Shown piece by piece: positions 1 through 8,333 of a stretch of DNA of 64,000 bases. Numbering within the stretch: the first letter of the stretch is position 1; every line of letters begins with the position of its first letter. The position numbers and the translations under genes are program-made. Source of the stretch: Maricaulis sp047308265 (GTDB taxonomy: Bacteria > Pseudomonadota > Alphaproteobacteria > Caulobacterales > Maricaulaceae); NCBI RefSeq assembly GCF_047308265.1, contig NZ_JBKQWY010000003.1:1-64000 (forward strand). Direction: 5' to 3'. The notes beneath the pieces were generated by a model. The model saw nothing but the letters and a program-made list of their open reading frames with translations, searched no databases and was not told the DNA's origin.

Positions 1-45
1 CTGTCACGCCGGAGGTCGCGGGTTCGAGTCCCGTCACTCGCGCCA
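1..45 (+). tRNA. tRNA-Asp (GUC), 3' part only
   Basis: The window opens inside the anticodon loop. Bases 1-7 read CTGTCAC, which places anticodon GTC at 3-5, so this is tRNA-Asp. The anticodon-stem 3' side is at 8-12 and the variable loop at 13-17. The T arm follows at 18-34, with stem GCGGG/CCCGT and loop TTCGAGT. The acceptor 3' strand is at 35-41, the discriminator G at 42, and CCA is encoded at 43-45. The 5' part (acceptor 5' strand, D arm, half of the anticodon arm) lies outside the window. A short T run follows at 46-50. Confidence 0.93.
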
Positions 46-167
46 TTTTTCCTTATTCCCGTTCCGCTCGACCCGAGCCTCATGCCCCGATCCGTGTTGG
101 GGGCGATGCTCGCATGGAATGCGCTCAAGGCTGTGGATTTTGTCTTTAATGGCAAGCACCTGACACG

Positions 168-195
168 AAAAACGCCGCCCCGTTGGGGCGGCGTT
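168..195 (-). terminator. Rho-independent terminator of the AbgT-family gene
   Basis: An 11-bp perfect GC-rich stem, AACGCCGCCCC (171-181) with GGGGCGGCGTT (185-195), encloses a GTT loop. On the reverse strand the hairpin ends in a run of T's supplied by the stem end and the AAA at 168-170. It lies about 20 bp past the stop codon of the reverse-strand transporter gene. Confidence 0.8.
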
Positions 196-216
196 CTTGT
201 GATGCTCGTGCCGTGT

Positions 217-1755
217 TTATTCGGCGGTGATGCCTGCGGGCATGTCATAGAAGAAGCTGACATCCGGTCCGATCGGCAGACCCAGGGCAAACCAGATCCC
301 CAGCAGCGCCAGCGAGCTGACCAGAATGCCCAGTGAGTAGGGCAGCATGGTCGCAATGAGGCTGCCCAGGCCAAATTCAGGGTCATAACGTTTGGCGAAG
401 ACCAGAACGAGCGGCATGTAGGGCATCAGCGGTGTGATGATATTGGTCGCCTGATCGCCCATGCGATAGGCGAGGGTCGCGGCCTCGGGTGAAATGCCCT
501 GCAGCATCAGGATCGGTACCAGTACCGGTCCGATCAGCGCCCATTTTGCCGAGGCGGAGCCGATAAAGAGGTTCAGCACGGCCACCATCAACACCATGAT
601 CACCATCAGGATGGGAGCGGGCAGGTTGAGCATGCCCAGCAGGTCACCTCCGCCAATGGCCGTCAAAAGCCCCAGATTGGACCAGGAGAACAGCGTGATG
701 AAATGGGCCATGGCAAAGGCCAGCACGATATAGAGCCCCATATCCTGCATGCCCTTGGCGGCCATGCCGACGGCGTCACGATCAGACCGGATCGTACCAG
801 CGCCCACGCCATAGGCGATGCCGATGATCAGGAAGACGACAAAGGTCAGGCTGACGATGGAATTGAAAAACGGGGTCAGCGTGTTCAGGGCGTTGTCCGG
901 ATCGACCAGAATACCCGATGGCCAGACAAGCGCGATAATCGCCACGATTGAGGCCAAAAGAGCGATCCCGGCATAACCCAGACCCTTTTTCTCCTTGTCA
1001 GACAGGCCGGTATCATCGCCGTCAGCGTGCGCGAAATCTTCCGGCGGTGTCCATTGTCCAAGGCGGGGCTCAATGACAAACCAGGAGATCAGCGAGATCA
1101 CCACCACCAGGACCGGCGTGACCGCCGTGGTGAAGTAGTAATTGCCCGCAATGTTGAGCGGATAATCCTCGACGAGGAATTGCGCCGATTGTTGGGTGAT
1201 GCCCAGAAGCAGCGGATCAAGTGAGGAGATCACCAGATTGGCGGAGAAACCGGCCGAGACGCCGGCGAATGTCGTCGCCATGCCGGCGATCGGATGGCGT
1301 CCGGCGGCCGCATAGACGATCCCTCCCAGCGGGATCAGTACGACATAACCGGCATCGACGGCCAGGTTGGACATAATGCCCGCAAAGGCCAGGGTTGGCG
1401 TCAGCAGGACCGCCGGCACCACACGGACCAGGCTGCGCAGACCCGCTCCAAACAGGCCGGCCCGTTCCGCCACACCGGCCCCCAGCATTACGACCAGCAC
1501 CATGCCCAGAGGGGTGAAGCTTGTCAGTGTGGCGGGCATGGAGGTGAGCAGTCGCTGGATATTCTCCGAGGAGAACAGGTTTTGTGCCGCGATCTCAGAT
1601 CCGTTGATTGGGTGGGTGGCCGACAGGCCGAACCCGGCCGCGATGGCCGAAGCGATCATGACCACAAGGATCAGGACCAGGAAAATGGTCACCGGATCGG
1701 GTAGGCGATTGCCTGCCCGTTCAACGGCATTAAGCAAGGACGTGCCGAGTTTCAC
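217..1755 (-). CDS. AbgT-family transporter
   Basis: This is an inner-membrane transporter of the AbgT family (512 aa, the usual length). Founding members take up p-aminobenzoyl-glutamate, a folate breakdown product, and others (MtrF, YdaH) export sulfonamides. The protein has many hydrophobic helices. Two family blocks are plain: residues about 130-174 (SNLAVDAGYVVLIPLGG through SAGFSANL) and about 396-450 (GSASAKWALIGP through MGDQATNIITPL), which correspond to the paired re-entrant hairpins. The start MKLGTSLLNAVERAGNRLPDP is the conserved family N-terminus. The gene stands alone between tRNA-Asp and a DUF599 gene, so context does not separate import from drug efflux. The family is certain, the substrate is not. 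Confidence 0.92.
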   Translation of the reverse strand: MKLGTSLLNAVERAGNRLPDPVTIFLVLILVVMIASAIAAGFGLSATHPINGSEIAAQNLFSSENIQRLLTSMPATLTSFTPLGMVLVVMLGAGVAERAGLFGAGLRSLVRVVPAVLLTPTLAFAGIMSNLAVDAGYVVLIPLGGIVYAAAGRHPIAGMATTFAGVSAGFSANLVISSLDPLLLGITQQSAQFLVEDYPLNIAGNYYFTTAVTPVLVVVISLISWFVIEPRLGQWTPPEDFAHADGDDTGLSDKEKKGLGYAGIALLASIVAIIALVWPSGILVDPDNALNTLTPFFNSIVSLTFVVFLIIGIAYGVGAGTIRSDRDAVGMAAKGMQDMGLYIVLAFAMAHFITLFSWSNLGLLTAIGGGDLLGMLNLPAPILMVIMVLMVAVLNLFIGSASAKWALIGPVLVPILMLQGISPEAATLAYRMGDQATNIITPLMPYMPLVLVFAKRYDPEFGLGSLIATMLPYSLGILVSSLALLGIWFALGLPIGPDVSFFYDMPAGITAE

Positions 1756-1895
1756 GCGTCTTCTCCCCTAGAATAAAATAGACCGCCCTCGCATCCCTTA
1801 TGGGTCGGGCGATGTCATCCCTCACGGACCATTCAAGGAGAAAAGCGCCAGAAGTGCAAACCATGCACACTGTTCACATGCGGAAATCGGCGGTT

Positions 1896-2597
1896 TCAGG
1901 GCTCGGAATGATCGCTCTCGTCCAAAAGGGCCCGCCGTGCCGCACTGGCAAATTGACGATAGGCCAGCAGGCTGGCGACCAGAGCCGTGCCGAGAATCTG
2001 GGCATGGGGACCGGCAATCCAGGCCAGATAGCCGATCGAGAAAAACAGGGCACGCAGGCCTCGATTGAACTGGGTGGCGGCCGCGGTATTCATGCGCCAG
2101 GCCTTGGTTGCCACCGTCAACGTGGTCTTGGAGGCGCGTTCGCCCCGACCATTGTTCTGGCATGATCCCATCAGGATGGCGCTGTAATTGACGAGGCGAT
2201 AGGCCCAGCCAAACTTGAAGAAGGCATAGGCATAAATCACCAACAGCCCCAGTGACATGACTTCCCATTGCGTACGCGTGCCCGAGGCCAGCGCGGGAAT
2301 GTCATTCATGGCAGCGAGAATACTGTCGAGCGCCGTCAGGAGGGTGAAAGCCGCACCAATGCCCAACAGGGCAGTTGAGGCAAAAAAGGCGATCCCGTTC
2401 TGAAGCCCGGCGATGATCTGGCTGTCGACAATACGCACATCGCGATGCGCCATGGCGATCATCCAGTGTCGGCGCTCCTCATTCATGGCATGAGAGAGGG
2501 TGCGGGTTTTCAGGGGGCTGTGATCGATGATCACGGAGAAGCCCGCGGCAATCGCCGCAAAACCCAACACACCATAATATTCACTGATCACGCTCAT
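1896..2597 (-). CDS. DUF599 family membrane protein
   Basis: A 233-aa integral membrane protein resembling the DUF599 family, whose function is unknown. It has about four hydrophobic stretches: YYGVLGFAAIAAGFSVII near the N-terminus, GIAFFASTALLGIGAAFTLL, VMSLGLLVIYAYAFFKFGW, and a C-terminal pair from LRALFFSIGY to LVASLLAYR. The block NEERRHWMIAMAHRDVRIVDSQI between the first two helices is typical of the family. The reading frame stays open upstream to a TTG at 2666, but the first ATG, at 2597 (MSVISEYYGVLG), matches the family start better. It is followed at 140 bp by the co-oriented AbgT gene, so a shared transcript is possible but unproven. Confidence 0.82.
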   Translation of the reverse strand: MSVISEYYGVLGFAAIAAGFSVIIDHSPLKTRTLSHAMNEERRHWMIAMAHRDVRIVDSQIIAGLQNGIAFFASTALLGIGAAFTLLTALDSILAAMNDIPALASGTRTQWEVMSLGLLVIYAYAFFKFGWAYRLVNYSAILMGSCQNNGRGERASKTTLTVATKAWRMNTAAATQFNRGLRALFFSIGYLAWIAGPHAQILGTALVASLLAYRQFASAARRALLDESDHSEP

Positions 2598-2794
2598 CGG
2601 GACGGTCTCGATCTCTTTGCAGTCATGTGTGACCTCCAAAATGTCGGAGCGCGACCACTTTGCCAAGATAGCGCTACCGAAACCCGGGATTGCGAAAACG
2701 GAGCCGGTGAACGGGCGAGCAGGCGGGACGAGGGGGGACGCTCTGGAAAACGGTCCCGCTATTTCGCATCACGGAAACAGGCGAGGGTGGGGTC

Positions 2795-3319
2795 ATGGTC
2801 ATTGAAACAGGTTTCCGCCGGTCCGCGCCTTCCACGCCTTCGCCCCGAAGGTGGGCTCCCTCCCCAGACACGGACCGGCGGTTTCTTTCCAGCCTGTCAC
2901 ACCAGACCCGGGGTTTGCGGGCCATCTGGCCGCCTCTGGTTCTGCTGGTGATGGCGCTCAGTGTTGCTGTCTTTGTGCCGGTCTGGCCGCTGCGTCTTCT
3001 CGCCGCACTCGGTGTTCTTGTTCTAAGTTTTGATATTCGCGCGCGCTTTATGGATTATCGGCGTATCCGTGCCCGGATTGCGCGGTCAGGCGCCTTGATC
3101 GGTGCGGCGCGCACGCAACTCAAATCATCCTCCACCAGCTGGTGCACGCGCCGGGCCGCGATTGCTGCAGCTTATGCTGAAGGAGTGGGGCATGAGGCCC
3201 ACGCCCTTGTAAAACAGTGGGGATATCGACCCTGGCATGTTTTCCCGGACGGGGCGTTCACGACTCACTCGCCCTTCCTGCGCATCAGCTTCTGGAAACG
3301 GGTATTGGGACACCGCTGA
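2795..3319 (+). CDS. Hypothetical membrane protein
   Basis: I do not recognise this 174-aa protein. It begins with an ATG at 2795. An Arg/Pro/Ser-rich N-terminal stretch of about 40 residues is followed by two adjacent hydrophobic helices (about 44-80: IWPPLVLLVMALSVAVFV, then LRLLAALGVLVLSF). A basic segment (RARFMDYRRIRARIARSG) and a mixed C-terminal region with several Trp and His come next. The layout suggests a small inner-membrane protein with both ends in the cytoplasm. It is divergent from the DUF599 gene and 264 bp ahead of nuoA, so it is probably not part of the nuo operon. Coding is inferred only from the open frame and the plausible helices. Confidence 0.55.
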   Translation: MVIETGFRRSAPSTPSPRRWAPSPDTDRRFLSSLSHQTRGLRAIWPPLVLLVMALSVAVFVPVWPLRLLAALGVLVLSFDIRARFMDYRRIRARIARSGALIGAARTQLKSSSTSWCTRRAAIAAAYAEGVGHEAHALVKQWGYRPWHVFPDGAFTTHSPFLRISFWKRVLGHR

Positions 3320-3439
3320 TCCGCCGAAAATCGGGTTATTGAGAGGCTTTACTATGAGAATGCCTCGCAAGTGCGGAAAAACTCATGCGTCTCCTTGTGA
3401 ATACACGCAAAAGAACTGGTTTCAGGCGGTCATTTGACC

Positions 3440-3468
3440 TTGCCCGGAGCTTCGCCGCGATCTAGCTT
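3440..3468 (+). promoter_or_regulatory. Candidate nuo operon promoter
   Basis: In the 264-bp gap before nuoA (3320-3583), TTGCCC (3440-3445) and TAGCTT (3463-3468) are separated by 17 bp, within a TTGACCTTGCCCGG context. The -10 element is weak compared with the alphaproteobacterial form GCTANAWC. I see no other clear signal in this gap. Confidence 0.3.
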
Positions 3469-3583
3469 CCGCCCAACTTCGGGCAGGGGGCCCGTTGGCG
3501 CACTCTGATTCGCTTCCCCGCGAAACACGCCAACCCGGAATACCCTGTTCGCTATCAACCGGTTGACGGCGAGGGTCTGGGCC

Positions 3584-3952
3584 ATGGACGCGCTCCTTCT
3601 CGAATATCTTCCTATCCTGATCTTTTTTGGCATTGCAGCCGTATTAGGTCTGGGCTTCATGCTCATGGCCTTTGTAATGGCTCCGTCCAATCCCGATCCG
3701 GAAAAGGTCTCCACCTATGAATGCGGGTTCAACGCGTTCGACGATGCGCGGATGAAGTTTGATGTGCGCTTCTACCTGGTGGCCATTTTGTTCATCATCT
3801 TCGATTTGGAAGTCGCCTTCCTGTTCCCCTGGGCCGTGACCCTGGGTGAGCATCTTGGCCCGTTCGAATTCTGGTCGATGATGGTCTTCCTCGGTGTCCT
3901 GACCGTGGGCTTCATCTATGAGTGGCGCAAAGGCGCGCTGGACTGGGAGTAA
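3584..3952 (+). CDS. nuoA: NADH-quinone oxidoreductase subunit A
   Basis: Complex I subunit A (122 aa) is a small three-helix membrane subunit at the junction of the peripheral and membrane arms. Family marks are the loop APSNPDPEKVSTYECGF, which carries the conserved Cys near the quinone site, and the RFYLVAILFIIFDLEVAFLFPWA helix with its conserved acidic residues. The ATG at 3584 is taken as the start: it has GAGGG about 9 bp upstream and gives the family N-terminus (MDALLLEYLPILIF). An in-frame TTG at 3563 is less likely. It is the first gene of a 14-gene nuo operon, and nuoB follows after 5 bp. Confidence 0.96.
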   Translation: MDALLLEYLPILIFFGIAAVLGLGFMLMAFVMAPSNPDPEKVSTYECGFNAFDDARMKFDVRFYLVAILFIIFDLEVAFLFPWAVTLGEHLGPFEFWSMMVFLGVLTVGFIYEWRKGALDWE

Positions 3953-3957
3953 GAGCG

Positions 3958-4524
3958 ATGAGTTCTGACCTGATCAAACCCGCCGGCATGGGTGGCCGCT
4001 CCACGGTTCCCGGTTACGACCCGAAGAAGCATGATCCCTTCTTTGACGGTGTCAGCGATGCGCTGGCCGACAAGGGTTTTGTTGTGGCCGCGGCCGACGA
4101 CCTCGTAACCTGGGCACGAACCGGTTCGCTGATGTGGATGACCTTTGGTCTGGCCTGTTGCGCCGTTGAAATGATGCAGGCCTCCATGCCGCGCTATGAT
4201 GTGGAGCGTTTCGGTTTTGCGCCGCGCGCATCCCCGCGTCAGTCCGACGTGATGATCGTCGCGGGCACGCTCACCAATAAAATGGCACCGGCCCTGCGCA
4301 AGGTTTACGACCAGATGCCCGAGCCGCGTTATGTGATCTCGATGGGATCGTGCGCAAACGGCGGTGGCTATTACCACTATTCCTACTCCGTGGTGCGCGG
4401 TTGTGACCGCATCGTTCCGGTGGACGTCTATGTCCCGGGTTGCCCGCCGACAGCGGAAGCCCTGGTCTACGGCATTCTGCAATTGCAGAAGAAAATCCGC
4501 CGTGAAGGTTCGATCGAGCGTTAG
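3958..4524 (+). CDS. nuoB: NADH-quinone oxidoreductase subunit B
   Basis: Complex I subunit B (188 aa) carries the terminal [4Fe-4S] cluster N2, which hands electrons to quinone. All four expected ligands are visible: adjacent C67 and C68 in GLACCAVEMM, C132 in GSCANGGG, and C162 in PGCPPTAEAL. The ATG at 3958 gives a normal N-terminus. The frame is open further upstream inside nuoA, but no start there has a ribosome binding site. It lies 5 bp after the nuoA stop and 6-9 bp before nuoC, consistent with one transcript. Confidence 0.97.
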   Translation: MSSDLIKPAGMGGRSTVPGYDPKKHDPFFDGVSDALADKGFVVAAADDLVTWARTGSLMWMTFGLACCAVEMMQASMPRYDVERFGFAPRASPRQSDVMIVAGTLTNKMAPALRKVYDQMPEPRYVISMGSCANGGGYYHYSYSVVRGCDRIVPVDVYVPGCPPTAEALVYGILQLQKKIRREGSIER

Positions 4525-4533
4525 GAGCTGATG

Positions 4534-5136
4534 ATGAGCGAAGCCCTTAAAACCCTCGGCGAACACATCGCTGCCGCCCTGCCGTCCGCCGTGACCGGCT
4601 GGCGCCTGGAGCATGGCGAGCTGACGGTCGATATTCACCGCGACCAGGTGCTGGATGTCATTCGTTTCCTGCGTGATGACGCCGCGTGCCGTTTCACCAC
4701 GATGATCGATCTGTGTGGCGTGGATTACCCGCAGCGCGCCGAGCGTTTCGACGTGGTCTACCACCTCTTGTCCATGCATCTGAACCAGCGCATTCGTGTG
4801 AAGCTGACGACGGATGAAGACACACCGGTCGACAGCATTATCGAGCTTTACCCGGTCGCGGACTGGTTCGAGCGTGAAGCCTTCGACATGTATGGTATTG
4901 CGTTTGCCAATCACCCCGATCTGCGTCGCCTGCTGACCGATTATGGTTTTGAAGGCCATCCGCTGCGCAAGGATTTCCCGCTGACCGGTTTTGTCGAGGT
5001 TCGCTGGGATGAAGAACAAAAGCGTGTGGTTCACGAACCGGTTCAGCTGGTCCAGGAATTCCGCGACTTCGATTTCATGAGCCCTTGGGAAGGCGCGAAA
5101 TACGTGCTTCCGGGCGATGAGAAGGCAGAGGGCTAA
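4534..5136 (+). CDS. nuoC: NADH-quinone oxidoreductase subunit C
   Basis: Complex I subunit C (200 aa) is the 30-kDa-type subunit of the peripheral arm, encoded separately from nuoD rather than fused as in E. coli. The family block runs from ERFDVVYHLLSMHLNQRIRV to YPVADWFEREAFDMYGI and HPLRKDFPLTGFVEVRWD. Two ATG codons are adjacent at 4531 and 4534. GGAG at 4524-4527 is better spaced for the second (6 bp), so 4534 is preferred, and the difference is one residue. nuoD begins 3 bp after the stop. Confidence 0.95.
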   Translation: MSEALKTLGEHIAAALPSAVTGWRLEHGELTVDIHRDQVLDVIRFLRDDAACRFTTMIDLCGVDYPQRAERFDVVYHLLSMHLNQRIRVKLTTDEDTPVDSIIELYPVADWFEREAFDMYGIAFANHPDLRRLLTDYGFEGHPLRKDFPLTGFVEVRWDEEQKRVVHEPVQLVQEFRDFDFMSPWEGAKYVLPGDEKAEG

Positions 5137-5139
5137 GGC

Positions 5140-6342
5140 ATGGCTGACGATATGACCGACACCCAGCCGCGTAATTTCACGATCAATTTCGGCCCGCAAC
5201 ACCCGGCGGCTCACGGCGTTCTGCGTCTGGTGCTCGAACTGGATGGTGAGGTTGTCGAGCGCGTGGATCCGCATATCGGGCTTTTGCACCGCGGTACGGA
5301 AAAACTGCTGGAGCACAAGACTTATCTGCAAGGCATCGGCTATTTCGACCGCCTCGACTACGTCGCACCGATGAACCAGGAACATGCATTCTGCATGGCC
5401 GTGGAGCGACTGGCCGGTATCGAAGTGCCGCGTCGTGGCCAGTATGTGCGTGTGCTGTTCTGCGAGATTGGCCGTATCCTCAACCACCTGCTCAACGTCA
5501 CCACTCAGGCCATGGATGTGGGCGCGCTGACACCGCCGCTCTGGGGTTTTGAAGAGCGCGAAAAACTCATGGTCTTCTATGAGCGCGCGTGTGGTGCGCG
5601 CATGCACGCCCACTATTTCCGTCCGGGCGGTGTGCACCAGGATCTGCCGCCGCAGCTGATCCAGGATATCCGCAACTGGTGTGATGAGTTTCCCAGGGCG
5701 CTGGATGACATCGATGATCTGCTGACGGAAAACCGTATCTTCAAACAGCGCAATGTGGATATCGGCACGGTCACCAAGGAAGACGTTCTGGCCTGGGGTT
5801 TTTCCGGTGTGATGGTTCGGGGTTCCGGCCTGGCCTGGGATCTGCGCCGTTCGCAGCCCTATGAGGTCTATAACGAGCTCGAATTCGACATTCCGGTGGG
5901 CAAGAATGGTGATTGTTACGATCGCTATCTGTGCCGCATGGAAGAGATGCGCGAGTCGATGAAGATCATGATCCAGTGCTGTGACTGGCTCCTGAAGGAT
6001 GAGAACCAGGGCGAAGTCCTGGCCACTGACAGCAAATTCTCGCCGCCTCGTCGCGCAGAGATGAAACAGTCGATGGAAGCGCTGATCCAGCACTTCAAAC
6101 TCTACACGGAAGGTGTGCATGTCGAGGAAGGCGAGGTCTATGCCGCCGTTGAAGCGCCCAAGGGCGAATTCGGCGTCTATCTCGTGGCCGATGGCACCAA
6201 TAAACCCTACCGCCTGAAAATTCGCGCTCCGGGTTTCGCACACCTGGCGGCCATGGACTTCATGAATCGCGGCCACATGCTGGCAGACGTCTCGGCCATT
6301 CTGGGTTCGTTGGACGTTGTGTTCGGGGAGATCGATCGATGA
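5140..6342 (+). CDS. nuoD: NADH-quinone oxidoreductase subunit D
   Basis: Complex I subunit D (400 aa), the 49-kDa-type subunit, forms the quinone pocket together with NuoB. It descends from the large subunit of [NiFe] hydrogenases. Recognisable blocks are NFGPQHPAAHGVLRLVLELDGE near residues 17-38, PHIGLLHRGTEKLLE, the quinone-site YLQGIGYFDRLDYV, and the C-terminal GFAHLAAMDFMNRGHMLADV. Full length for the family. Its TGA overlaps the ATG of nuoE (ATGA at 6339-6342), indicating translational coupling. Confidence 0.97.
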   Translation: MADDMTDTQPRNFTINFGPQHPAAHGVLRLVLELDGEVVERVDPHIGLLHRGTEKLLEHKTYLQGIGYFDRLDYVAPMNQEHAFCMAVERLAGIEVPRRGQYVRVLFCEIGRILNHLLNVTTQAMDVGALTPPLWGFEEREKLMVFYERACGARMHAHYFRPGGVHQDLPPQLIQDIRNWCDEFPRALDDIDDLLTENRIFKQRNVDIGTVTKEDVLAWGFSGVMVRGSGLAWDLRRSQPYEVYNELEFDIPVGKNGDCYDRYLCRMEEMRESMKIMIQCCDWLLKDENQGEVLATDSKFSPPRRAEMKQSMEALIQHFKLYTEGVHVEEGEVYAAVEAPKGEFGVYLVADGTNKPYRLKIRAPGFAHLAAMDFMNRGHMLADVSAILGSLDVVFGEIDR

Positions 6343-7004
6343 GCGTTCGCCGTCTCGCAAAAGAGCAGCCGGACAGCTTTGCCTTCTCCAAGGCAAGCGA
6401 AACCGAAATCAAGTTCTGGCTGGGCAAGTATCCCGAGGGTAAACAGGCTTCGGCTGTGATCCCCATGCTGTGGATTGCGCAGAAACAGGAGGGCTGGGTC
6501 TGTGAACCGGCCCTGCGCGAGATCGCGACGCGCCTGTCCATGCCGTATATCCGCGTTTATGAGGTCGCGACCTTCTATACCATGTTCAATCTGGCTCCGG
6601 TCGGTGAGCATCTGGTTCAGGTCTGCGGCACAACACCATGCTGGCTGCGCGGGTCCGACGCCCTTATGGAGGTCTGTGAAAAACGGATCGGCAAGAAGGG
6701 CGATATCTCGGCAGATGGAAAATTCACCTGGGTCGAGGTCGAGTGTATGGGCGCCTGCGCCAACGCGCCGATGATCCAGCTCGCCAATGGTGATGGTGAC
6801 CACTACATCGAGGATCTCGACGCCGTATCCTTCGAGACGCTGCTCGACAATTTGGCCGCCGGCAACAAGGTCGAATACGGCCCGCAATCCGATCGCAAGG
6901 CCTCCGAACCACATGGTACGGACGTGCTGACGGATCCGTCCCTGTATGACGGTTCCAAGGCCCAGCCTGTGACGCTTCCCAACACTGAAAAGGCGGAGGG
7001 CTGA
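6339..7004 (+). CDS. nuoE: NADH-quinone oxidoreductase subunit E
   Basis: Complex I subunit E (221 aa), the 24-kDa-type subunit, has a thioredoxin-like fold holding [2Fe-2S] cluster N1a. The four ligands are C96 and C101 (VCGTTPCWLRGS) and C136 and C140 (VECMGACANAPM). The core ends near residue 172. A polar tail of about 50 residues (EYGPQSDRKASEPHG onward) follows, as is common in alphaproteobacterial NuoE and absent from E. coli NuoE. It overlaps the nuoD stop by 4 bp, and nuoF starts 3 bp downstream. Confidence 0.96.
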   Translation: MSVRRLAKEQPDSFAFSKASETEIKFWLGKYPEGKQASAVIPMLWIAQKQEGWVCEPALREIATRLSMPYIRVYEVATFYTMFNLAPVGEHLVQVCGTTPCWLRGSDALMEVCEKRIGKKGDISADGKFTWVEVECMGACANAPMIQLANGDGDHYIEDLDAVSFETLLDNLAAGNKVEYGPQSDRKASEPHGTDVLTDPSLYDGSKAQPVTLPNTEKAEG

Positions 7005-7007
7005 TCC

Positions 7008-8321
7008 ATGACCCAGCTGCTTCAGGATAAAGACCGTATCTTCACCAATCTGTTCGGCCATCACAGCCCGGACCTCGAAGGGGCCAAGACTCGTGGCTGC
7101 TGGAATGGGACGAAAGAGATCCTGGAACAGGGTCGCGGTTGGATTATCGACCAGATGAAAGCGTCGGGCCTACGGGGTCGTGGCGGCGCCGGATTCCCGA
7201 CAGGTCTCAAATGGTCCTTCATGCCGCGCGAAGTGGGCAATCGACCGCATTACCTGGTGGTCAATGCCGACGAGTCCGAACCGGGCACGTGTAAGGACCG
7301 CGAGATCATGCGTCATGATCCGCATCTGCTGATCGAGGGCTGCCTGATCGCCTCCTTCGCGATGCAGGCCCATGCCTGTTACATCTATCTGCGCGGTGAA
7401 TATGTCACCGAGCGCCTGGCGCTCGAAAAAGCCGTCAAGGAGGCCTATGAGGCCAAGCTGATCGGTGATGACAATATCCATGGCTGGGACTTCCACGTCT
7501 ATGTCCACCATGGCGCCGGTGCGTACATCTGTGGTGAGGAAACCGCGCTCCTGGAAAGCCTGGAAGGCAAGAAGGGTCAGCCGCGCCTCAAACCGCCATT
7601 CCCGGCGAATGCCGGCCTGTATGGCTGCCCGACCACCGTGAACAATGTGGAATCGATCGCTGTTGCCGGCACGATTTTGCGCCGGGGCGCCGAGTGGTTT
7701 TCCAGCTTCGGTCGCGAGCGCAATGTCGGCACAAAAATCTTCTCCATCTCCGGCCATGTGAACAAGCCGTGTAATGTGGAAGAGGCGATGTCCATTCCCA
7801 TGCGGACCCTGATCGAAACCCATGCGGGCGGTGTTCGCGGTGGCTGGGATAATCTCAAGGCCGTCATTCCCGGCGGCTCCTCGGTCTCTCTCCTGCCCAA
7901 GGATATCTGTGACGATGTCCTGATGGATTTTGACGCCCTGTCCGCTCACAAATCCGGTCTGGGGACGGCGGCTGTCATCGTGATGGACAAGTCCACGGAT
8001 GTGGTGAAGGCGATCGCGCGGATTTCCTACTTCTACAAACACGAAAGCTGCGGTCAGTGTACGCCGTGCCGCGAAGGCACCGGCTGGATGTGGCGCGTGC
8101 TGACCCGCATGGCGCGTGGCGAGAGCTCGACCGAAGAGATCGACATGCTGCTCGATGTCGCCGGTCAGGTGGAAGGTCACACGATCTGTGCTCTGGGTGA
8201 TGCGGCGGCATGGCCGGTCCAGGGACTGATCCGCCATTTCCGCCACGAGATCGAAGATCGCATCAATAATTATCGCGAGGGCAAGCCTGTCTTCGTCAGT
8301 CAAGCTGTTGCAGCGGAATAG
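7008..8321 (+). CDS. nuoF: NADH-quinone oxidoreductase subunit F (NADH-binding)
   Basis: Complex I subunit F (437 aa) oxidises NADH through FMN and passes electrons to cluster N3. The glycine-rich nucleotide loop GRGGAGFPTGLKW is at about 57-69, and the FMN/NADH region continues through NADESEPGTCKDREI and GAYICGEETALLESLEG. The N3 [4Fe-4S] ligands are C348, C351 and C354 (ESCGQCTPCREGTGW) with C394 (HTICALGDAAAWP). Full length. It sits between nuoE and nuoG, its partners in the NADH dehydrogenase module. Confidence 0.97.
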   Translation: MTQLLQDKDRIFTNLFGHHSPDLEGAKTRGCWNGTKEILEQGRGWIIDQMKASGLRGRGGAGFPTGLKWSFMPREVGNRPHYLVVNADESEPGTCKDREIMRHDPHLLIEGCLIASFAMQAHACYIYLRGEYVTERLALEKAVKEAYEAKLIGDDNIHGWDFHVYVHHGAGAYICGEETALLESLEGKKGQPRLKPPFPANAGLYGCPTTVNNVESIAVAGTILRRGAEWFSSFGRERNVGTKIFSISGHVNKPCNVEEAMSIPMRTLIETHAGGVRGGWDNLKAVIPGGSSVSLLPKDICDDVLMDFDALSAHKSGLGTAAVIVMDKSTDVVKAIARISYFYKHESCGQCTPCREGTGWMWRVLTRMARGESSTEEIDMLLDVAGQVEGHTICALGDAAAWPVQGLIRHFRHEIEDRINNYREGKPVFVSQAVAAE

Positions 8322-8333
8322 GGGCTTCATCCG

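Noticed and set aside
170..195. Hairpin considered as a tRNA-Asp processing signal
   Set aside because: The T run is on the reverse strand and the hairpin is 125 bp from the tRNA end, so it belongs to the AbgT-family gene.
82..336. 84-codon forward frame next to tRNA-Asp
   Set aside because: It covers the terminator of the AbgT-family gene and the antisense of its 3' end. No coding features.
3916..6396. Open reverse-strand frame of about 826 codons
   Set aside because: It lies antisense to nuoB, nuoC and nuoD. Its translation is His/Arg/Gln-rich with no family features. Long antisense frames are expected opposite GC-rich genes.
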